Shown piece by piece: positions 47,131 to 59,752 of a DNA stretch of 64,000 nucleotides. The position numbers were made by a program, and so were the translations under genes. Each line of letters begins with the position of its first letter. Within the stretch, counting starts at the first letter, position 1. This stretch comes from Brachynemurus nebulosus (Eukaryota; Arthropoda; Insecta; Neuroptera; Myrmeleontidae), in assembly GCA_035578155.1 (NCBI GenBank), contig JAPWDM010000001.1, positions 13,866,725 through 13,930,724 on the forward strand. The letters run 5' to 3'. The notes beneath the pieces were generated by a model. The model saw only the letters and a list, made by a program, of their open reading frames with translations, searched no databases and was not told the DNA's origin.

Positions 47131-48669
47131 TGTAGCTACTGATATATACATATTTTTGTGGTACACGTTATGAAAAAACTACCAAATCTTCACATTTGAA
47201 ATTAAACACAGTGATTTGTAATCGTTTTATGTTTGTATCATAAGAATAAAATTCATAAGAAAAATTGTTGATTATACATGATATACACATATTTTTATAG
47301 TGGAATCACTGGTTTGTAAGTTTGTTATTTGTCCTTTCTATTTTCGGTCCCAATTCGATTTTTAACGAAACCTTCCTTTGGCACGTAAGGAGACACTGAT
47401 TTGGAGAATTTATTGAAAAAATCAATAAACACCTTTTAACGCTTAGAACTAATAAATTCAAAATTTTCAAAGAAATTGACAATAATCAATTTAATAATTG
47501 GTGATGCGAAGATTCACGCTCCCGCCTATGGCAGTAAAATTAGAAGCATCTCTGTTAACGACATAACAGACAACTGTTCTCTTACTGCTGCATAGTTGGT
47601 GAAGAATCGTTCTCTATCTAATGTAACACAACTCTGAACATTCTTAAAGGGTGAATGAAAAAAGTGGAGAATGAATATTTTGATAAACTTCTAAACGGAT
47701 GCCCAGAATTTCTGAACTAGTCATCAAGAAAAAAAAAGGTTACTTTGATGAAGCCAGAAACTAATATTTAAACCACATTTTTTATTATTAGTATTATTCA
47801 TCCAACTAAAATTCATATTTGACACCAATTAATAAATAAGATTGTCTATCCACTGACGTTTTTTTTTTCTGAAATTTTTCAATGCTTTCAAACTTTTGGA
47901 CAGTAGTGTATTTTTATGCCATTTTTTTTTCTTTTATAATTAATGTTAATACATCAAATGTGTACACAAATCAGAAAAATAAAATAATAATAACAGTCAA
48001 TTAATCGTAAACGTATTTTTATCATCAAAGGCGTGTGTGTAAGTATTCTTTACGTCGCCAGTGTAACTTTAACATTAACTGATTGATTAATAGACAACGC
48101 ACAGCCTAAACCAATGAGTTCAGATTCATGAAATATTGCAGAGAAGTTACTTAAAATTTTACTGAATGTTAATTTTTGCACTAAACCAATTTTTTAGTTC
48201 CGGGATCAAGTCTTATTATGACAGTGGCTGCAATTACTGAACTTTCCATTTGGAAATTTGTTAAATCGTGAAAGACATTTTTTTGCTGTATTACTGTTCT
48301 AAGAAAAACGTATTTACGAGAAACCCACATTTGAAGCACTATTTACAAACTCATCCCTTTTCTGAGCTGCTCAGCACTTTGGCAGTAAACTTTTGGTCAT
48401 TATTCTAAATTATTGCACTTAATAGACAGTATCTGGTCAGTATTTTTTAGACAAGCACTTAATAGACAAATCAATATTTTTTTATTATGCCATTATTACT
48501 TTAAAATAGTAGGTTTTCTCATAAGCATACAGATCAGCTACATAAAAGACCCATGTCATTTTAATCCAGACTGATAATTTGTACTACTTAATGTGCCTCA
48601 TTCATTAATTATTACCATTATTTTACTTTTTGAAATTTTACATGAAATATTTTATTTTTAAGTTAGGTA
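47131..48669. other. AT-rich DNA, no gene seen
   Basis: CTTTTGGACAGTAGTGTA near 47894 resembles a Tc1/mariner end; no partner found nearby. Nothing coding. Confidence 0.45.
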
Positions 48670-48840
48670 ACGTAAAAGCCCCTACACCGGAACACGATCA
48701 TATATGTCCGAACAGTTTTGACATTTATATATTAATGTTTATTTCTGAAAGAAACCTCTGATAACAAAAATTATTATTAATAGAATGATTACTTTTCAAT
48801 TTAAATTCACCTCGCATTTAATGTTTCCTTACTAAATTAA

Positions 48841-48916
<76 letters not shown>

Positions 48917-49298
48917 CAATTTTTGTTGAGTACAGTATTTTGATCCTTTATTTACGTCTGATACTTAAACCATTCAATGTTTCCTACTTTGACGTCTAGA
49001 TGTCACTCTATGTGTCATATTACTCATATTACACGTCTGTTTGTATATCGGTTCCCGACTCTTAGTGTCATTAATATTTCTTTGTTTGGATATAGGTGTC
49101 GACATTTTGTAAAAGAAAAACATTAATAAATAAAAAAATTTTGGGTTGCATTTTCTTAAAAACATATTCATTGGATTAAAAAAACTTTCCTTCATGCTTA
49201 TTTAGAATATAAATGGGTGTTTAATTTATTTGTCAATTTTTATAAGCCAGTTTAATTACACACCTAAAAATAGTGTTCCGGTATAGAGGCTTTTACGT
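48670..49298. mobile_element. Longer relative of the MITE at 24225, with (TA)n inside
   Basis: Ends ACGTAAAAGCCCC and complement of GAGGCTTTTACGT, flanked by TA. The stretch CAGTTTTGACATTTATATAT and the following GATAACAAAAATTATTATTA match the interior of 24225-24454. A (TA)n tract at 48843-48912 interrupts it. No protein-like frame. Confidence 0.78.
48843..48912. repeat. (TA)n microsatellite inside a MITE
   Basis: About 35 TA units within the element at 48670-49298; the homologous copy at 24225-24454 lacks it. Confidence 0.95.
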
Positions 49299-49300
49299 TA

Positions 49301-50284
49301 CTGATATTCTGGGTAATGAATGTTTTAAAGTAGTTTTATTATAAAAGCATTACATTAGTTCGTTGCACACTAACTAAAATTTGTTTTACTCAAGCGAAAA
49401 CAAATTGAGTTAACATAGGTACTCCATTTTTCTTTTATGGCAGTCAAATTACAATTCTCAATGTTGTACAACACCGCAAAGAATGTAAAAATTAATTTCC
49501 TTAAAAACAATTTCAAATTAAAACTAATAATTTTATACGACTCTGTACTTCTACTCTTTTAAACAATAAGAGTTAAAGCAATGATGTCAGTTGAATTTTT
49601 CATATTATAAAATTTTAATTAAAGCAAGTAAAATATTCATGTTATTCTCATGAAATAAAAATTACAAAATAAAGAAAAAACTAAATAATTTAATTTTCCA
49701 AATGTTCCTTTTTATACAACAACATTCATATTAAAAAATAAAAAAAATAGATATAAATAAAAAGTAAAAAATATTTGAAATTTTTACCGAGCATATGTTA
49801 CTTTTTTTTTAAATTTCATAAAAAATATTTTTGTAAATGAAATGAATACAATATTTATGGAAACAAGTATGTGAATAATTTGCCACACAAAGATGCAACA
49901 AAGACGGAAGGAAATCTCAGAATGAAAACATGAAAAAAAACCTACTTGTTAAAATATTGTGTGCTGTGCTGTATGTTTCGTACGTCATATCATGTCGTTT
50001 GTTCGCTAACTTTGCTTTATACTTTTATACTAGCATTAGATAGGTAGGTAAGTACCCACCCATTTACATCTCGGCTGTATTACAATAGTATACAATTTAT
50101 TTGTGATGGACCCCAACATTGAACATAATGCATCAAAAATGAAAGGTACCTTTACAGTGTGTTCCATTAAACAAATTGTCCATAAAAAAATTTTTTTCAA
50201 GTGTTTTTAGTGAGTGTACATTTGGACATTGTGGACATGTTTTCCTACTTGAATCCGCGCGAATACAAATCACATCCACTTCGT
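49301..50284. other. AT-rich DNA, no gene seen
   Basis: A/T runs and short frames only. Confidence 0.45.
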
Positions 50285-50505
50285 TTGTATTCGCTCCGAG
50301 CCGAAACTATAGTCATCTATATCAAAAATGATTATTTAACAATTTGTCAGGACATTTTACTATTATAAATGAATGCAAAATATATTAAAAATCTGAAATT
50401 TATTTAATAAAAGCCATACATCTTCTCATATTACTTTTAAAATGTCTTAACATAGAATATTTTTCAATAATTAACCAAGAAAAAGCATAAGAGGTAATAC
50501 CTCCC
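50285..50505 (+). repeat. Dispersed repeat, copy 1
   Basis: From GAGCCGAAACTATAG through AAAAGCATAAGAGGTAAT it matches 56740-56950 in the same orientation with scattered differences. A C-run (about 50503-50512) follows. The class is unknown. Confidence 0.75.
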
Positions 50506-51299
50506 CCCCCCCCTGGTTCACAGTTCACAGCGAATTCCAGTAGAAGCGTATAAACGTCAGTTCTATCTGAAAGAAATTTCATTAAATTTGAGGCATATTT
50601 TTTTTTTTAATTTCTAATAAGTTGGTCAAATCTACCAGGCTCATTGGTTTTAAAATTGTGCAGTGTGATCTTTACTCAACTGGGATACTAGTGACTGTCT
50701 GAAGTATTGATTTTACAAAATTTTATGACTGTTAAATTACAAAAGTCGTAAGATCATAGCAGTTCTGTATACCAAAAGGGAGAAGGTTACAGCTTTTCTA
50801 TACCAAAAGTAGTAAGGCTAAAGCGATTCTGTATCAAAACTAATAAGATCAGAACACCTCTATATTAAAAGTAATATTACAACGGTTCTATACCAAAAGC
50901 ATTAAGGATCCCATCATATCCATAAAAAATTAGTAAGATTGCAGCGATTTTATACGAGTACCTAAGGATTTACGAAAACGAAACGAAAATCGCATATGCG
51001 AGTATGCGTTTTCGCATTGCAGTTATAACTTTATTATACAGAACACAAAAGTAACCGTGCATTTCGTTCAAAGAGTTTATTTTCGATTGAAATTTTAAAT
51101 ATAAAAATTTTGTGTATGTTAAAAATATATAATGCCGGTAACTTTGCTAAACAACCGCAGATCATACAGGGATTTACAATTTGTGCAGGATTGCCAAGTC
51201 AGTTCCACGCAGTTCATCCTATCCCTGCCTATAAAAATTTTTGCTATGTAAAATTAATAAAATATAGTATTTAAAATTAAAGAATTGCTTTTAAATACT
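50506..51299. other. AT-rich DNA with loose short repeats
   Basis: Between 50720 and 50960 the phrase TAAGATC...GCAGTTCTGTATACCAAAA recurs about six times in degenerate form with spacing near 40-50 bp. No gene. Confidence 0.5.
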
Positions 51300-51675
51300 T
51301 CTTTAATACTTAAAAAAGTGTCGATATTTGTCTGAATTGCAAAGTAGACCAAGTGATCGGAAAACGACATTTCATATTACACGATCTAATGTTATTCCAA
51401 TTTCAGACTACAAGAATTCTGTTAAAATTAAAGCACTGTTTCTAAAGATTTCCCCGATACTTAAAAAAGTGTCGAAAACATTTCTGTAATGCTTAGGAAA
51501 GTGTCGATATTTTTCTGAACTGCATGGTCGACCAAGTGGTTGGAAAACGACATTTCATATTACACGATTTAATGTTATAGCAATTAATGGCGGAAATAAC
51601 TTCAAGCTAAAAGAATTTTATCAAAATAAAAGAATTGTTTTTAAACATTTCTGGAATGTTTAAGAATGTTTTTGA

Positions 51676-51862
51676 TATTCATCTGAATTACATCGTAGAC
51701 CGAAATTAGGGTTGTTGCGGAGTTCGGCATTCCCATACGCAAATACGGAACATCCGCATCCGCATTAAAATGGTGCGGATACGGATGTTCCGTATTTGCG
51801 TATGGAAATGCCGAACTCCACAACAACCCTAATTTTGGTCTACGATGTAATTCAGATGAATA
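51676..51862. repeat. 187-bp near-perfect palindrome across an insertion edge
   Basis: Positions pair with sum 103538. The outer arms (TCATCTGAATTACATCGTAG) are satellite sequence and the inner arms (AGGGTTGTTGCGGAGTTCGG) belong to the inserted element. Confidence 0.9.
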
Positions 51863-52116
51863 AAAATGGTATTGCTAAACTTTAAAAAAAGCTTTTATTT
51901 TTAAAGTACATAACTTAAAATTTAATTATAAATTTTATATCTTTTATCAACGAAAATTAACAATAATGCTATTAAATTTCGCTTCCTAGGAAAAATTTAA
52001 TAAATAATTTTTAAACATCTGCCTCCGCATCCACATCTGCAGATGTTGTTCTTCAAAAATCCGCATCCGTATCCGCATCTGCAGATGTATTAAAATATTA
52101 CATCCGCAACAACCCT
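51708..52116. mobile_element. Inverted-repeat element inserted in the satellite
   Basis: Ends AGGGTTGTTGCGGA and complement of TCCGCAACAACCCT. The flanks AGACCGAAA and AGACCAAAT suggest a worn 8-9 bp duplication, possibly hAT-like. Internal CCGCATCC and CATCTGCAGATG motifs recur. No coding frame. Confidence 0.7.
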
Positions 52117-52170
52117 AGACCAAATGGTCGGTGAACGACATTTCCATATCAAGTGTAACTCAGAAAACTG

Positions 52171-53119
52171 ATAATCGTCATATATGATCCACCCAAAATT
52201 ATTGTTCTAAGCCATTCTAGGTCTGTCATATTTTTTTTTAAATTGTCTGAAAAAATAAAGATGAGTACAATTTTCCATGTTTATCATCTTCTGTGTTGCA
52301 TTTCAGTAAAAATAATCTGTAAGTGAACGCTGGTACATGTAGATTTATGTATACATGCTGTTTAACATACGTAAATATTTCATTCTAGCGAGCTTATTAG
52401 TTCTCTTTGTAAGGTACACAGTACCTAAAGGTAACATAAAGATAGTTTTTATAGTTACAAGCATTGTCTTAATAAATATACCTAAGTAAAGGTAACTTAA
52501 ATGAAAAGTTACATTTTAAATAATTTCTAAAGAAGTGTATAATTAACTAATTATTATTGGCTTTAGTGTTTATTCAGAAGATAAAGTTTTAAGTTTACAT
52601 AGACAGTTTCTTTAACTATTTTTTCTGTTCTTCCACTTGCGTGATTACTCAAATATTCTTTAATTTTATTTTATTTTTTACAGTTAACAATAAAGTAATT
52701 GACTTAATTTTATAGTGTTCCGTACAAAAATTAGCAAAATGGGATAACTATGGCATCACTTCGAGGCCTGTCCGTTTGACATAGGCGATCTTCTCTGAAA
52801 TTATTCGACGTAAACCTAGCACAAGGATAGAGTGTGGTAATCCAGTTATAGATATCAACTTGAATTTCGATCTTGAATGTTAATTTTAGGGGGTAACTTA
52901 AGGGGGTAAAAAAAATCTACCGGAAAGATTCAAGTACAGTGTAAAGGAAATAAATAACAACATATTAATTTTTGAAAAACCTTCCAACAATTGCTATTCC
53001 CTACCCTTATCATAAAAAATTCATTAACATTAAGAATGATATGTAAATTGAATCGAAATTATCAGTACTGAATTTTTTTGCGCAGTTTTCTTGCCACATA
53101 AAAGGAAATCTCGATGACA
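52171..53119. other. AT-rich DNA, no gene seen
   Basis: Nothing recognised. Confidence 0.45.
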
Positions 53120-53590
53120 CTTTTTGCTTTATTCAAGACTAACTGTACCCGCGACGCCGTTCGCGTGACGCATTGTTATATAATCAATGAGAAGTAAATA
53201 AGGGTAATAATTATACAGAACTTGCATAAAACAATAATTTTTGTGTAATGCATGCACATGTTAAAAATAGTTTTTATATTTTTTTCCCAAGAGAAGGAGA
53301 CATTTTATCGTAATAAAATGTATCTTATGTATTGACCTAGATAATAAGTTAACATCAGACCAAATTTCATCAAAATCCGTTCACTAGCTTTTGCGTAATG
53401 TGTACACATGCTCAAAATGGTTTTCCTATTTTCCCGTGGGAATGAGACATTTTCCCGGAGTAAAAAGTACTTAGATGCTGACCCAGGTAATAAATTATCA
53501 TCACACCAAATTTCGTTTAAATCCGTCTAGTAGTTTTTGCGTGATCTGTGGACAGCAGACAGAGAGACAGATAAAAATTTTAAAAATTGC
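53120..53590 (+). repeat. Worn interspersed repeat
   Basis: Begins AACTGTACCCGCGACGCCGT and holds two diverged copies of a CACCAAATTTC(A/G)T...AAATCCGT...AGTTTTTGCGTGAT phrase, ending in a CAGACAGAGAGACAGATA tract. This layout is common in insect interspersed repeats; I cannot name the class. Confidence 0.55.
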
Positions 53591-53852
53591 TGTTTTAATA
53601 TCTACATTGATAACTATTTACAATATCAGTGCAATTTTTAAAAAATTTTCCATATTCAGAAATGGTCTCGTTACAGTTTTATTATATGTATATACCTAGA
53701 TGTTGTTAATTAATAATTATGTTATGTTATTTTTGAGAATTGTGTAGAAAATGGGTTCTAGAAATTAAAGAAGAGGGAAAGTAAAATTGATAAATTTACA
53801 CGGGAAAAATTTGATAATTTCTGCATTTTAATAAACATAAGTTTTTTTTTTT

Positions 53853-54197
53853 AATTTCAAATATTATCGAGTACTTGTGAAACATTACTACGTATGACAA
53901 ACTTTTGTTTGCATTTAAACACACGCAGTATTCATATATTAACTTATCGTTCAGCTAAACTGAAACTTTAAGCACTCGATTTCTTTGGTTAGTATGACCA
54001 AAATCCAAATGTAAATTAAATATCACAAAGTGATTGAAAAAATTATCCGGATCGGTCGGGAATCGAACCCAGAACCTCCCGGTAACTAGCCAGGTGTCTT
54101 CGCCATTAGACCAACGATCCCGTGTTCGACAGCCACCCGATCCAGACAATCATTCAACCACCTATGTGTATTGGTACTCTCTCTAATACGAGAAACA
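53853..54197 (-). mobile_element. tRNA-derived SINE (Thr-like head)
   Basis: On the minus strand a tRNA-like head has A-box sequence TGGTCTAATGGCGAAGAC and a perfect B box GGTTCGATTCC. The arm CCTGG-CTAGTTA-CCGGG would place AGT as anticodon. The body continues through TTTTTTCAATCACTTTGTGA and AAGCACTCG-type inverted repeats to CTCGATAATATTTGAAATT. It is a SINE rather than a tRNA gene, since the same head and body recur at 19042. Confidence 0.8.
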
Positions 54198-54208
54198 GTT
54201 ACAATTTT

Positions 54209-54325
54209 TCAATTTCAAATATTATCGAGTGCTTGTGAAACATTACTACGTATGACTAACTTTTGTTTGCATTTAAACACGCAGTATTCATATGTTCACT
54301 TATCTTTCAGCTAAACTGAAAATTT
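54209..54325 (-). mobile_element. SINE 3' body fragment
   Basis: About 110 bp nearly identical to 53856-53966. It abuts the 5' head of the SINE at 53853-54197, so the head is flanked by two tails. Confidence 0.75.
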
Positions 54326-55330
54326 TTTAATTTATAAGTTTCTTTGTATGTTTCATATTTGTCAGCGTATGCATACAAATAATATATTAAAAATATCTTA
54401 TCTAAACTGACAAAAAATTTTAAGTAATTTTCTGACTTAAATTATTGTTTATAACGATACGACCGTTTCGAAATAGAGTATTATAGTTAATTTTAAGAAT
54501 AAAATTTATTCACCAGGAAAAATATTTTATCTACCTTCATATGTTATTAAATACATCTTTTCCTATCGTAGCTCGGTGAGGGCGTCGAAAATTAAATTAT
54601 CTCCCTCGCCCGCTTTTTTTTCAAATATCAGGATCTTGGTGCTGCTTTCCAAATTCGTGTCACCTGGATACCGTCTTATTAAATACTTCTTTCATCTTGC
54701 TATACTTTGAATCTACCACATACTGAAGTTCGCAGTTGCTATTTTACTAATGCTTAGTTCTAGTGTTTTAGTGTTTTGCACGTAATTCTTTGCATTCAAA
54801 TAACAAGTAATGATTAGCACTAAACTGTGGTGAACAAAAGTCCGATTTAACTACAGTGATTTTCACACAGATCTGTGTGTGTTAGGTATTATAAGACAGA
54901 TAGTCAGACAGGTTTTACTGTGACTAAACATCATCATCATTTCTTTAGAAAATATTATCCAGATTGTGCACATATACACAAAGAAAAAGTGTAACATTAG
55001 ATTTTTCTTTTTTTTCAGACTATTCCCTTTTTCAGAACGTGCAGTCGACTGAAAGATGGTGATATGGTTGGTACATTTTACAAAATATTTTAAGATATTA
55101 CATTTGGCACTTCTCTGCTTTATGGTTTTTGTAGCTTACTATATTTTCATATTGTTTTATATTATTATTTATTGTAATAGGTAGCAGGTATAGTTTTATT
55201 GTGGTTAATTGCTTATTAGAGATGAACTACTTGAAAATGAGCAAGACTTAAGTTTAACGGAATCCCAGGCCAAAAAAAGCAACAATTAAAATTTCGCTAT
55301 GTTTGCAACTTCTACTTTTAAAATTCACAT
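54326..55330. other. AT-rich DNA, no gene seen
   Basis: Nothing recognised. Confidence 0.45.
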
Positions 55331-55334
55331 AGTG

Positions 55335-55690
55335 TGAAAAATTATAAAAATTGGATCGGCTGGGACTCGAATCCGGATCTCTTGGTTGCTAGCTAAGCGC
55401 CTTACCAATTAGGCCACCGACCGTTCGTTCGAATGCCACTCCAATTCTGATAATCAATCAAACACATCTTCTCTTTAATGCGAGACGCAGTTACATTTTT
55501 AATTTCAAATGTTGTCGAGTGCCTGTGAAACATTATTGATGTATGACGGACTTTTGTCCGTATTCAGACATACACACCAATATTCATATGTTCACTTGAT
55601 GTCCAGATTTAGCTGATAATTGAACACTCGATTTGTTTTGGTATGTATAACCAATTCATTATGTTAATTAAAATTCACATAGTGTTTGAA
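55335..55690 (-). mobile_element. tRNA-derived SINE (Ala-like head) plus tail fragment
   Basis: The minus-strand head has TGGCCTAATTGGTAAGGCGC (A box) and a B-box relative GATTCGAGTCC, with AGC in the anticodon position. Its 5' end near 55497 abuts a 3' body fragment (55500-55690) in the same orientation, as in the pair at 53853-54325. Confidence 0.72.
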
Positions 55691-55744
55691 AAATTAGTAA
55701 TTTCAAATGTTATGTTATTTTTAGTTTCAAATGTTTTAGTTTCA

Positions 55745-56030
55745 AATGTAACTGCCTCTCGCATTAAAGAGAGGATGCGTTTGATTGATTATCAGAATTG
55801 GAGTGGCACGAACGGCCGGTGGCCTAATTGGTAAGGCGCTTGGGTAGCCACCAAGAGATCCGGGTTCGAGTCCCAGCCGATCCAGTTTTGATAATTTTTC
55901 AAACGCTATGTGAATTTTAATTAACATAATGAATTGGTCATGCATACCAAAGTAAATAGAGTGTCCAAGTATCAGCTAAAGCTGGACATCAAGTGAACAT
56001 ATGAATATTGGTGATAACTTTTGAAATTAG
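55745..56030 (+). mobile_element. tRNA-derived SINE (Ala-like head), forward
   Basis: Starts GTAACTGCCTCTCGCATTAA; the head has TGGCCTAATTGGTAAGGCGC and a perfect B box GGTTCGAGTCC; the arm CTTGG-GTAGCCA-CCAAG gives AGC. The body ends GGTGATAACTTTTGAAATT. It is inverted relative to the copy at 55335. Confidence 0.8.
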
Positions 56031-56739
56031 AAACTTCTACTATGTATAAAGCAACATGTACTAAGGGCACATACCAAATTTGAAATCGATTGTATAAATA
56101 GAATAGTATTATAAAATTTTCCAAAATTTTTAGTAGCTTTTATTTCCAGAAAAAGTCAGTCAAACTGATAATTTTTCATTTTCCTTCTTGTAAAAGTTGT
56201 ACTTTTCAATAAATGTGCGTTTTTCTTTACATCATTCATCGTTTTCATATCCTTTTACACATTTACTTTGTTGTACAACTCAAAAAGTGGTTGCAGTAGG
56301 CTAGAAATATGTTCAAACACTCAGTTTCACCCATTTAACATTTAGTCCCACCATGGGGCTAAATGGTAAAGAAATTTAAGTTCAGAAAAAAGAAAAAAAC
56401 ATGTATTTATCGTACAAATATCACAAACTTCATCATGAAAAATTGTTGAGGAATAATTTCTCTACAAGATAATTGTGTTCATATATAAATGTTTCGGGAT
56501 TTAGTGCCTCAAAAAAAAAAATATTTGTTAAAAATTTACCATTTAGCCCCAGTCTTCCCTAACTACTGAAAATTTTACAGTTTTTAAAAAAAAATATAAT
56601 GAAATTTTTACCTAAGTATTTAGGAAATTGTATTAGAGAAGTAATCACCGATAATTTTTTTAATTTTTTTCACTAATTTATTATTTTCCTTTAGCATTTT
56701 ATTCTTCACGGAGAAAATCTTCGTCGCCTAATTCGCTCT
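56031..56739. other. AT-rich DNA with CCATTTAGCCCC motifs
   Basis: An inverted pair, CATTTAGTCCC and GGGGCTAAATGG, lies at 56337-56365, with CCATTTAGCCCC again near 56539. Possibly a worn pogo-like relic. No gene. Confidence 0.4.
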
Positions 56740-56960
56740 GAGCCGAAAGTATAGACACGTATATATAAAATGTTTATTTAACAATTTGTCAGAACATTTT
56801 GCTATTATAAGTGAATGGAAAATATATTAAAAAGCTGAAATTTGTATAATAAAAGCTATACATCTGCTCATTTTAACTCAAAAATGTCTGAAAATAGCGT
56901 ATTTTTCAATAAAATTAACCCTGAAAAAGCATATAAGAGATAACTTCTTTTTTGAAAATG
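56740..56960 (+). repeat. Dispersed repeat, copy 2
   Basis: Matches 50285-50505: GAGCCGAAAGTATAG through GAAAAAGCATATAAGAGATA, with mutations and short indels. Confidence 0.75.
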
Positions 56961-59752
56961 ATATTTTTCTTGAAAATTTCAAAATAAAATGACGCTTCAT
57001 AGTAGGGTTACAAATGATTTTTTTTATTTTTTAGAATCTGGTAAATAGAAATCGTAATAAGTGCTCGCCTTGGAAAAATCAAAAAGGTGTTTAAAGCAAA
57101 ATACTATTTCTTAAAGAAAATATTAAAATTATGTACAAATGCCGTCCTGATAAACTGATATATTTGTCCATCTTGAGAGCTAGAGCCGATTTTGAGGAAC
57201 GGGATTCCCTCTAGACAAAAGCTCATAGCGAAAACGATTTTGAGGGGCGGGATTCCCTTGAAGGGCGAGACAAAAGCTCATAGCGAATATACACATTTTT
57301 AAAATATACTTTTGAATTTTGTAACTCAATCATTACAAATAAAATCTAAATAAAAAAATCTCTATGACCTGTTTTTTCTCAATTTTCTAGCATCTTGTCT
57401 AGTGGTAATTAACTAGGGGGTGGTTGTGTCGACATTTTAATGTAAAATATAGTAATTTTAACCGTCAATAAAACATTTCGATTTTAACAATAAAAAAAAT
57501 TTAAAAAAGTGTTTAGTTCTAACAAAATTATTAAAAAGGGGCTGAAATGTTTTTAGATGTTGATATATACAAAAAATATTAATGTGTTAAGTACTTGCTA
57601 GACTTATAGGTTTTGTTATAGACTGTCATGACGCGACTTGAACCCGCGACTATGGCAGAAATTTGTTTTGAGGTCCCTAGAAATCGAAAATAATATTCAC
57701 TAAAATTTACATATTGTATTTGTATTTGGTTCGACACCGTTACAAGTTCGTTACCCAGCCATGTCGGATGCCTCGAACATGGTTTGTTTGGTCATTTTTC
57801 GTAAAAAAATTAGTTTTTTGCCAGAATTGTCTCAGGTCAAAAAATTTTTGCGACATTTATTTACACCATTAGAACGAGGTGGAAAAATCACTTAGAAGGG
57901 TGAAAAATCACAGAAAAACGGATGTTTATAAACGGAAATGCACTGTTATGCAGGATACTGCGACAGGAGTATTTATAATTTATTAACAATGCAAACACAA
58001 TATTTCTCATACATAAAAACTAGTAATATTATTAAACCATAAAATACATACATTTATGCAATACGTACTACATACTCTTATCAACCACATGAGTATACAA
58101 ACATTGAAGTTGTTCAGTTTTTCACTTATCACTTAAAACATTTTAAACAAAGAAAAGACTTCGTTGCTTGAAAAATATAATGACAATAGTTTTTTCAAAA
58201 GGAGATTATTTTAATAAGACTTCGTTCTTACTTGAACATTTAAGAATATTATGACTGTATAATGCAGTAGAGACATACCCAACTACACGTTCTATGCAAG
58301 AGTTGTTTAAATTCCGTTTGACAAAGCGAATGTGTCAGAAAGGGATACAATATAGAGAATAAGCACTCGTGTCTTCGATTATTTTTTGTTCGATAAAATT
58401 TCTCTCAGATGGAGTATTGTTTTAAAAAACAAATAAGGTGTATACTAACAACAATATTAACAAATCTCAAGCCGTTTCAAAAAGTTTTGTATATGGAAAA
58501 TAAAATAATTGTTTCTGAACACGATCGAGGAAATTAAATTTTTGTGAAACGATGTTACATTTTTTTATCGGTGTCCCGCTTTTAAACACAGTCGAGAAAC
58601 ATAAAGCTTGTAAATTGAATGTTATTATTGAAAAACCATGTTTCAAACTAAACGAGACAGATTATTACTTTTAAGTTGTATATTTATTGGTTTTAGAATT
58701 TATTACATAATGTATATATTTCACTTTGCTACAGATATATAAGATTTCTGTCTAACGCAGACGATATACTGTGGGTTGTGTTCAACAAATATGTTAGTGC
58801 AATGTACGTACCTACACAAGTTGAGCTGGATATGGTATTGCCCATATTGTCACGTTATGGTATGGTTTGGTTGGTTTCGTTGGTTGCTTGGATGCTAGCC
58901 CCCTATAATGGCAAATAAAATGGTCACACCATTGAGAAATACGTCTGCATCTTTTCACATTGCTATATACAGTTTAACTGTATATACAGAATGTTTCTTG
59001 TGTTTTAAAATTTTCCCTGTCCTCTCTTGGGTTAAAAATTAAAAAAAAAAAAAATTGTTTGCTTTTTTACTTTGGTAACTTCCATTGAAAATTTATTTTT
59101 ATTTTTTTGTTGAAGTGAAAACTTCTACAGCGAGGGTCTGTAATGTGAGAGTGTAATGAAATCGGTAACGGTGGAGAGTGCGAATGGTGGTATTTTTACT
59201 GTAATGAAATTTGTAACGGTTAGAAGGCGAAACAAACGTTAGTGATTAGCTGATCATTAGCTAGATGATTTACACTATATAGTTTGCGCGTCTATGTAGT
59301 AAACTTCCCCAAGGGTCGGTAATATTTTGACCCAACGCTATACCACGTCAACAATTCCATACAAAGCAAAAAGATAGACAATTGTAGCTCACTCTCTGTC
59401 TAGTAGCCGTGGATAAGAGAGTGGTGCGATGTGATCTATAATACATTAGGTATTGTGAAACATATTCTGAATTTTTTCTTATCTGTTTTCCGCATTTTTG
59501 TGACTGGCTTTGCATGGCTGTCCATAATTGGGCTTCGTTCAGTAAAGTCCTATCTATAGAATACGTTACATCACATCGGTTACGAGATCGTCAAAGAAGT
59601 TTTCACTTCGGTCGTGTGGTTCGGCGTTTTTCTTTTTAGTAAGGTCTTATACTTGAAATAATTATTTTTTTGAACTTTCAAAAGCTAACTTTAAGTTAAA
59701 CATTTTTTTACAACTGCCGGCCGATTTAATAATAGTTCTGATTAACATGGAC
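56961..59752. other. AT-rich DNA with a local duplication, no gene
   Basis: About 55 bp is duplicated in tandem at 57185-57295 (GATTTTGAGG(A/G)(A/G)CGGGATTCCC and GACAAAAGCTCATAGCGAA). On the minus strand GCGGGTTCAAGTC near 57640 resembles a tRNA B box, but no tRNA fold surrounds it. No supported coding frame. Confidence 0.45.

Larger units (their letters stand above)
51300..52165. repeat. About 180-bp tandem repeat, third unit interrupted
   Basis: Units share GTCGATATTT, then GACCAAGTG and ACGACATTTCATATTACACG; copies begin near 51317 and 51497. A third begins near 51670 and is split by the insertion at 51708-52116, resuming as ACCAAATGGTCGGTGAACGA. Confidence 0.75.

Noticed and set aside
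53955..55945. Functional tRNA genes on either strand
   Set aside because: A and B boxes are good, but acceptor pairing is poor and the heads continue into repeated SINE bodies.
57625..57660. tRNA-like B box (GCGGGTTCAAGTC, minus strand)
   Set aside because: No A box or cloverleaf could be built around it.
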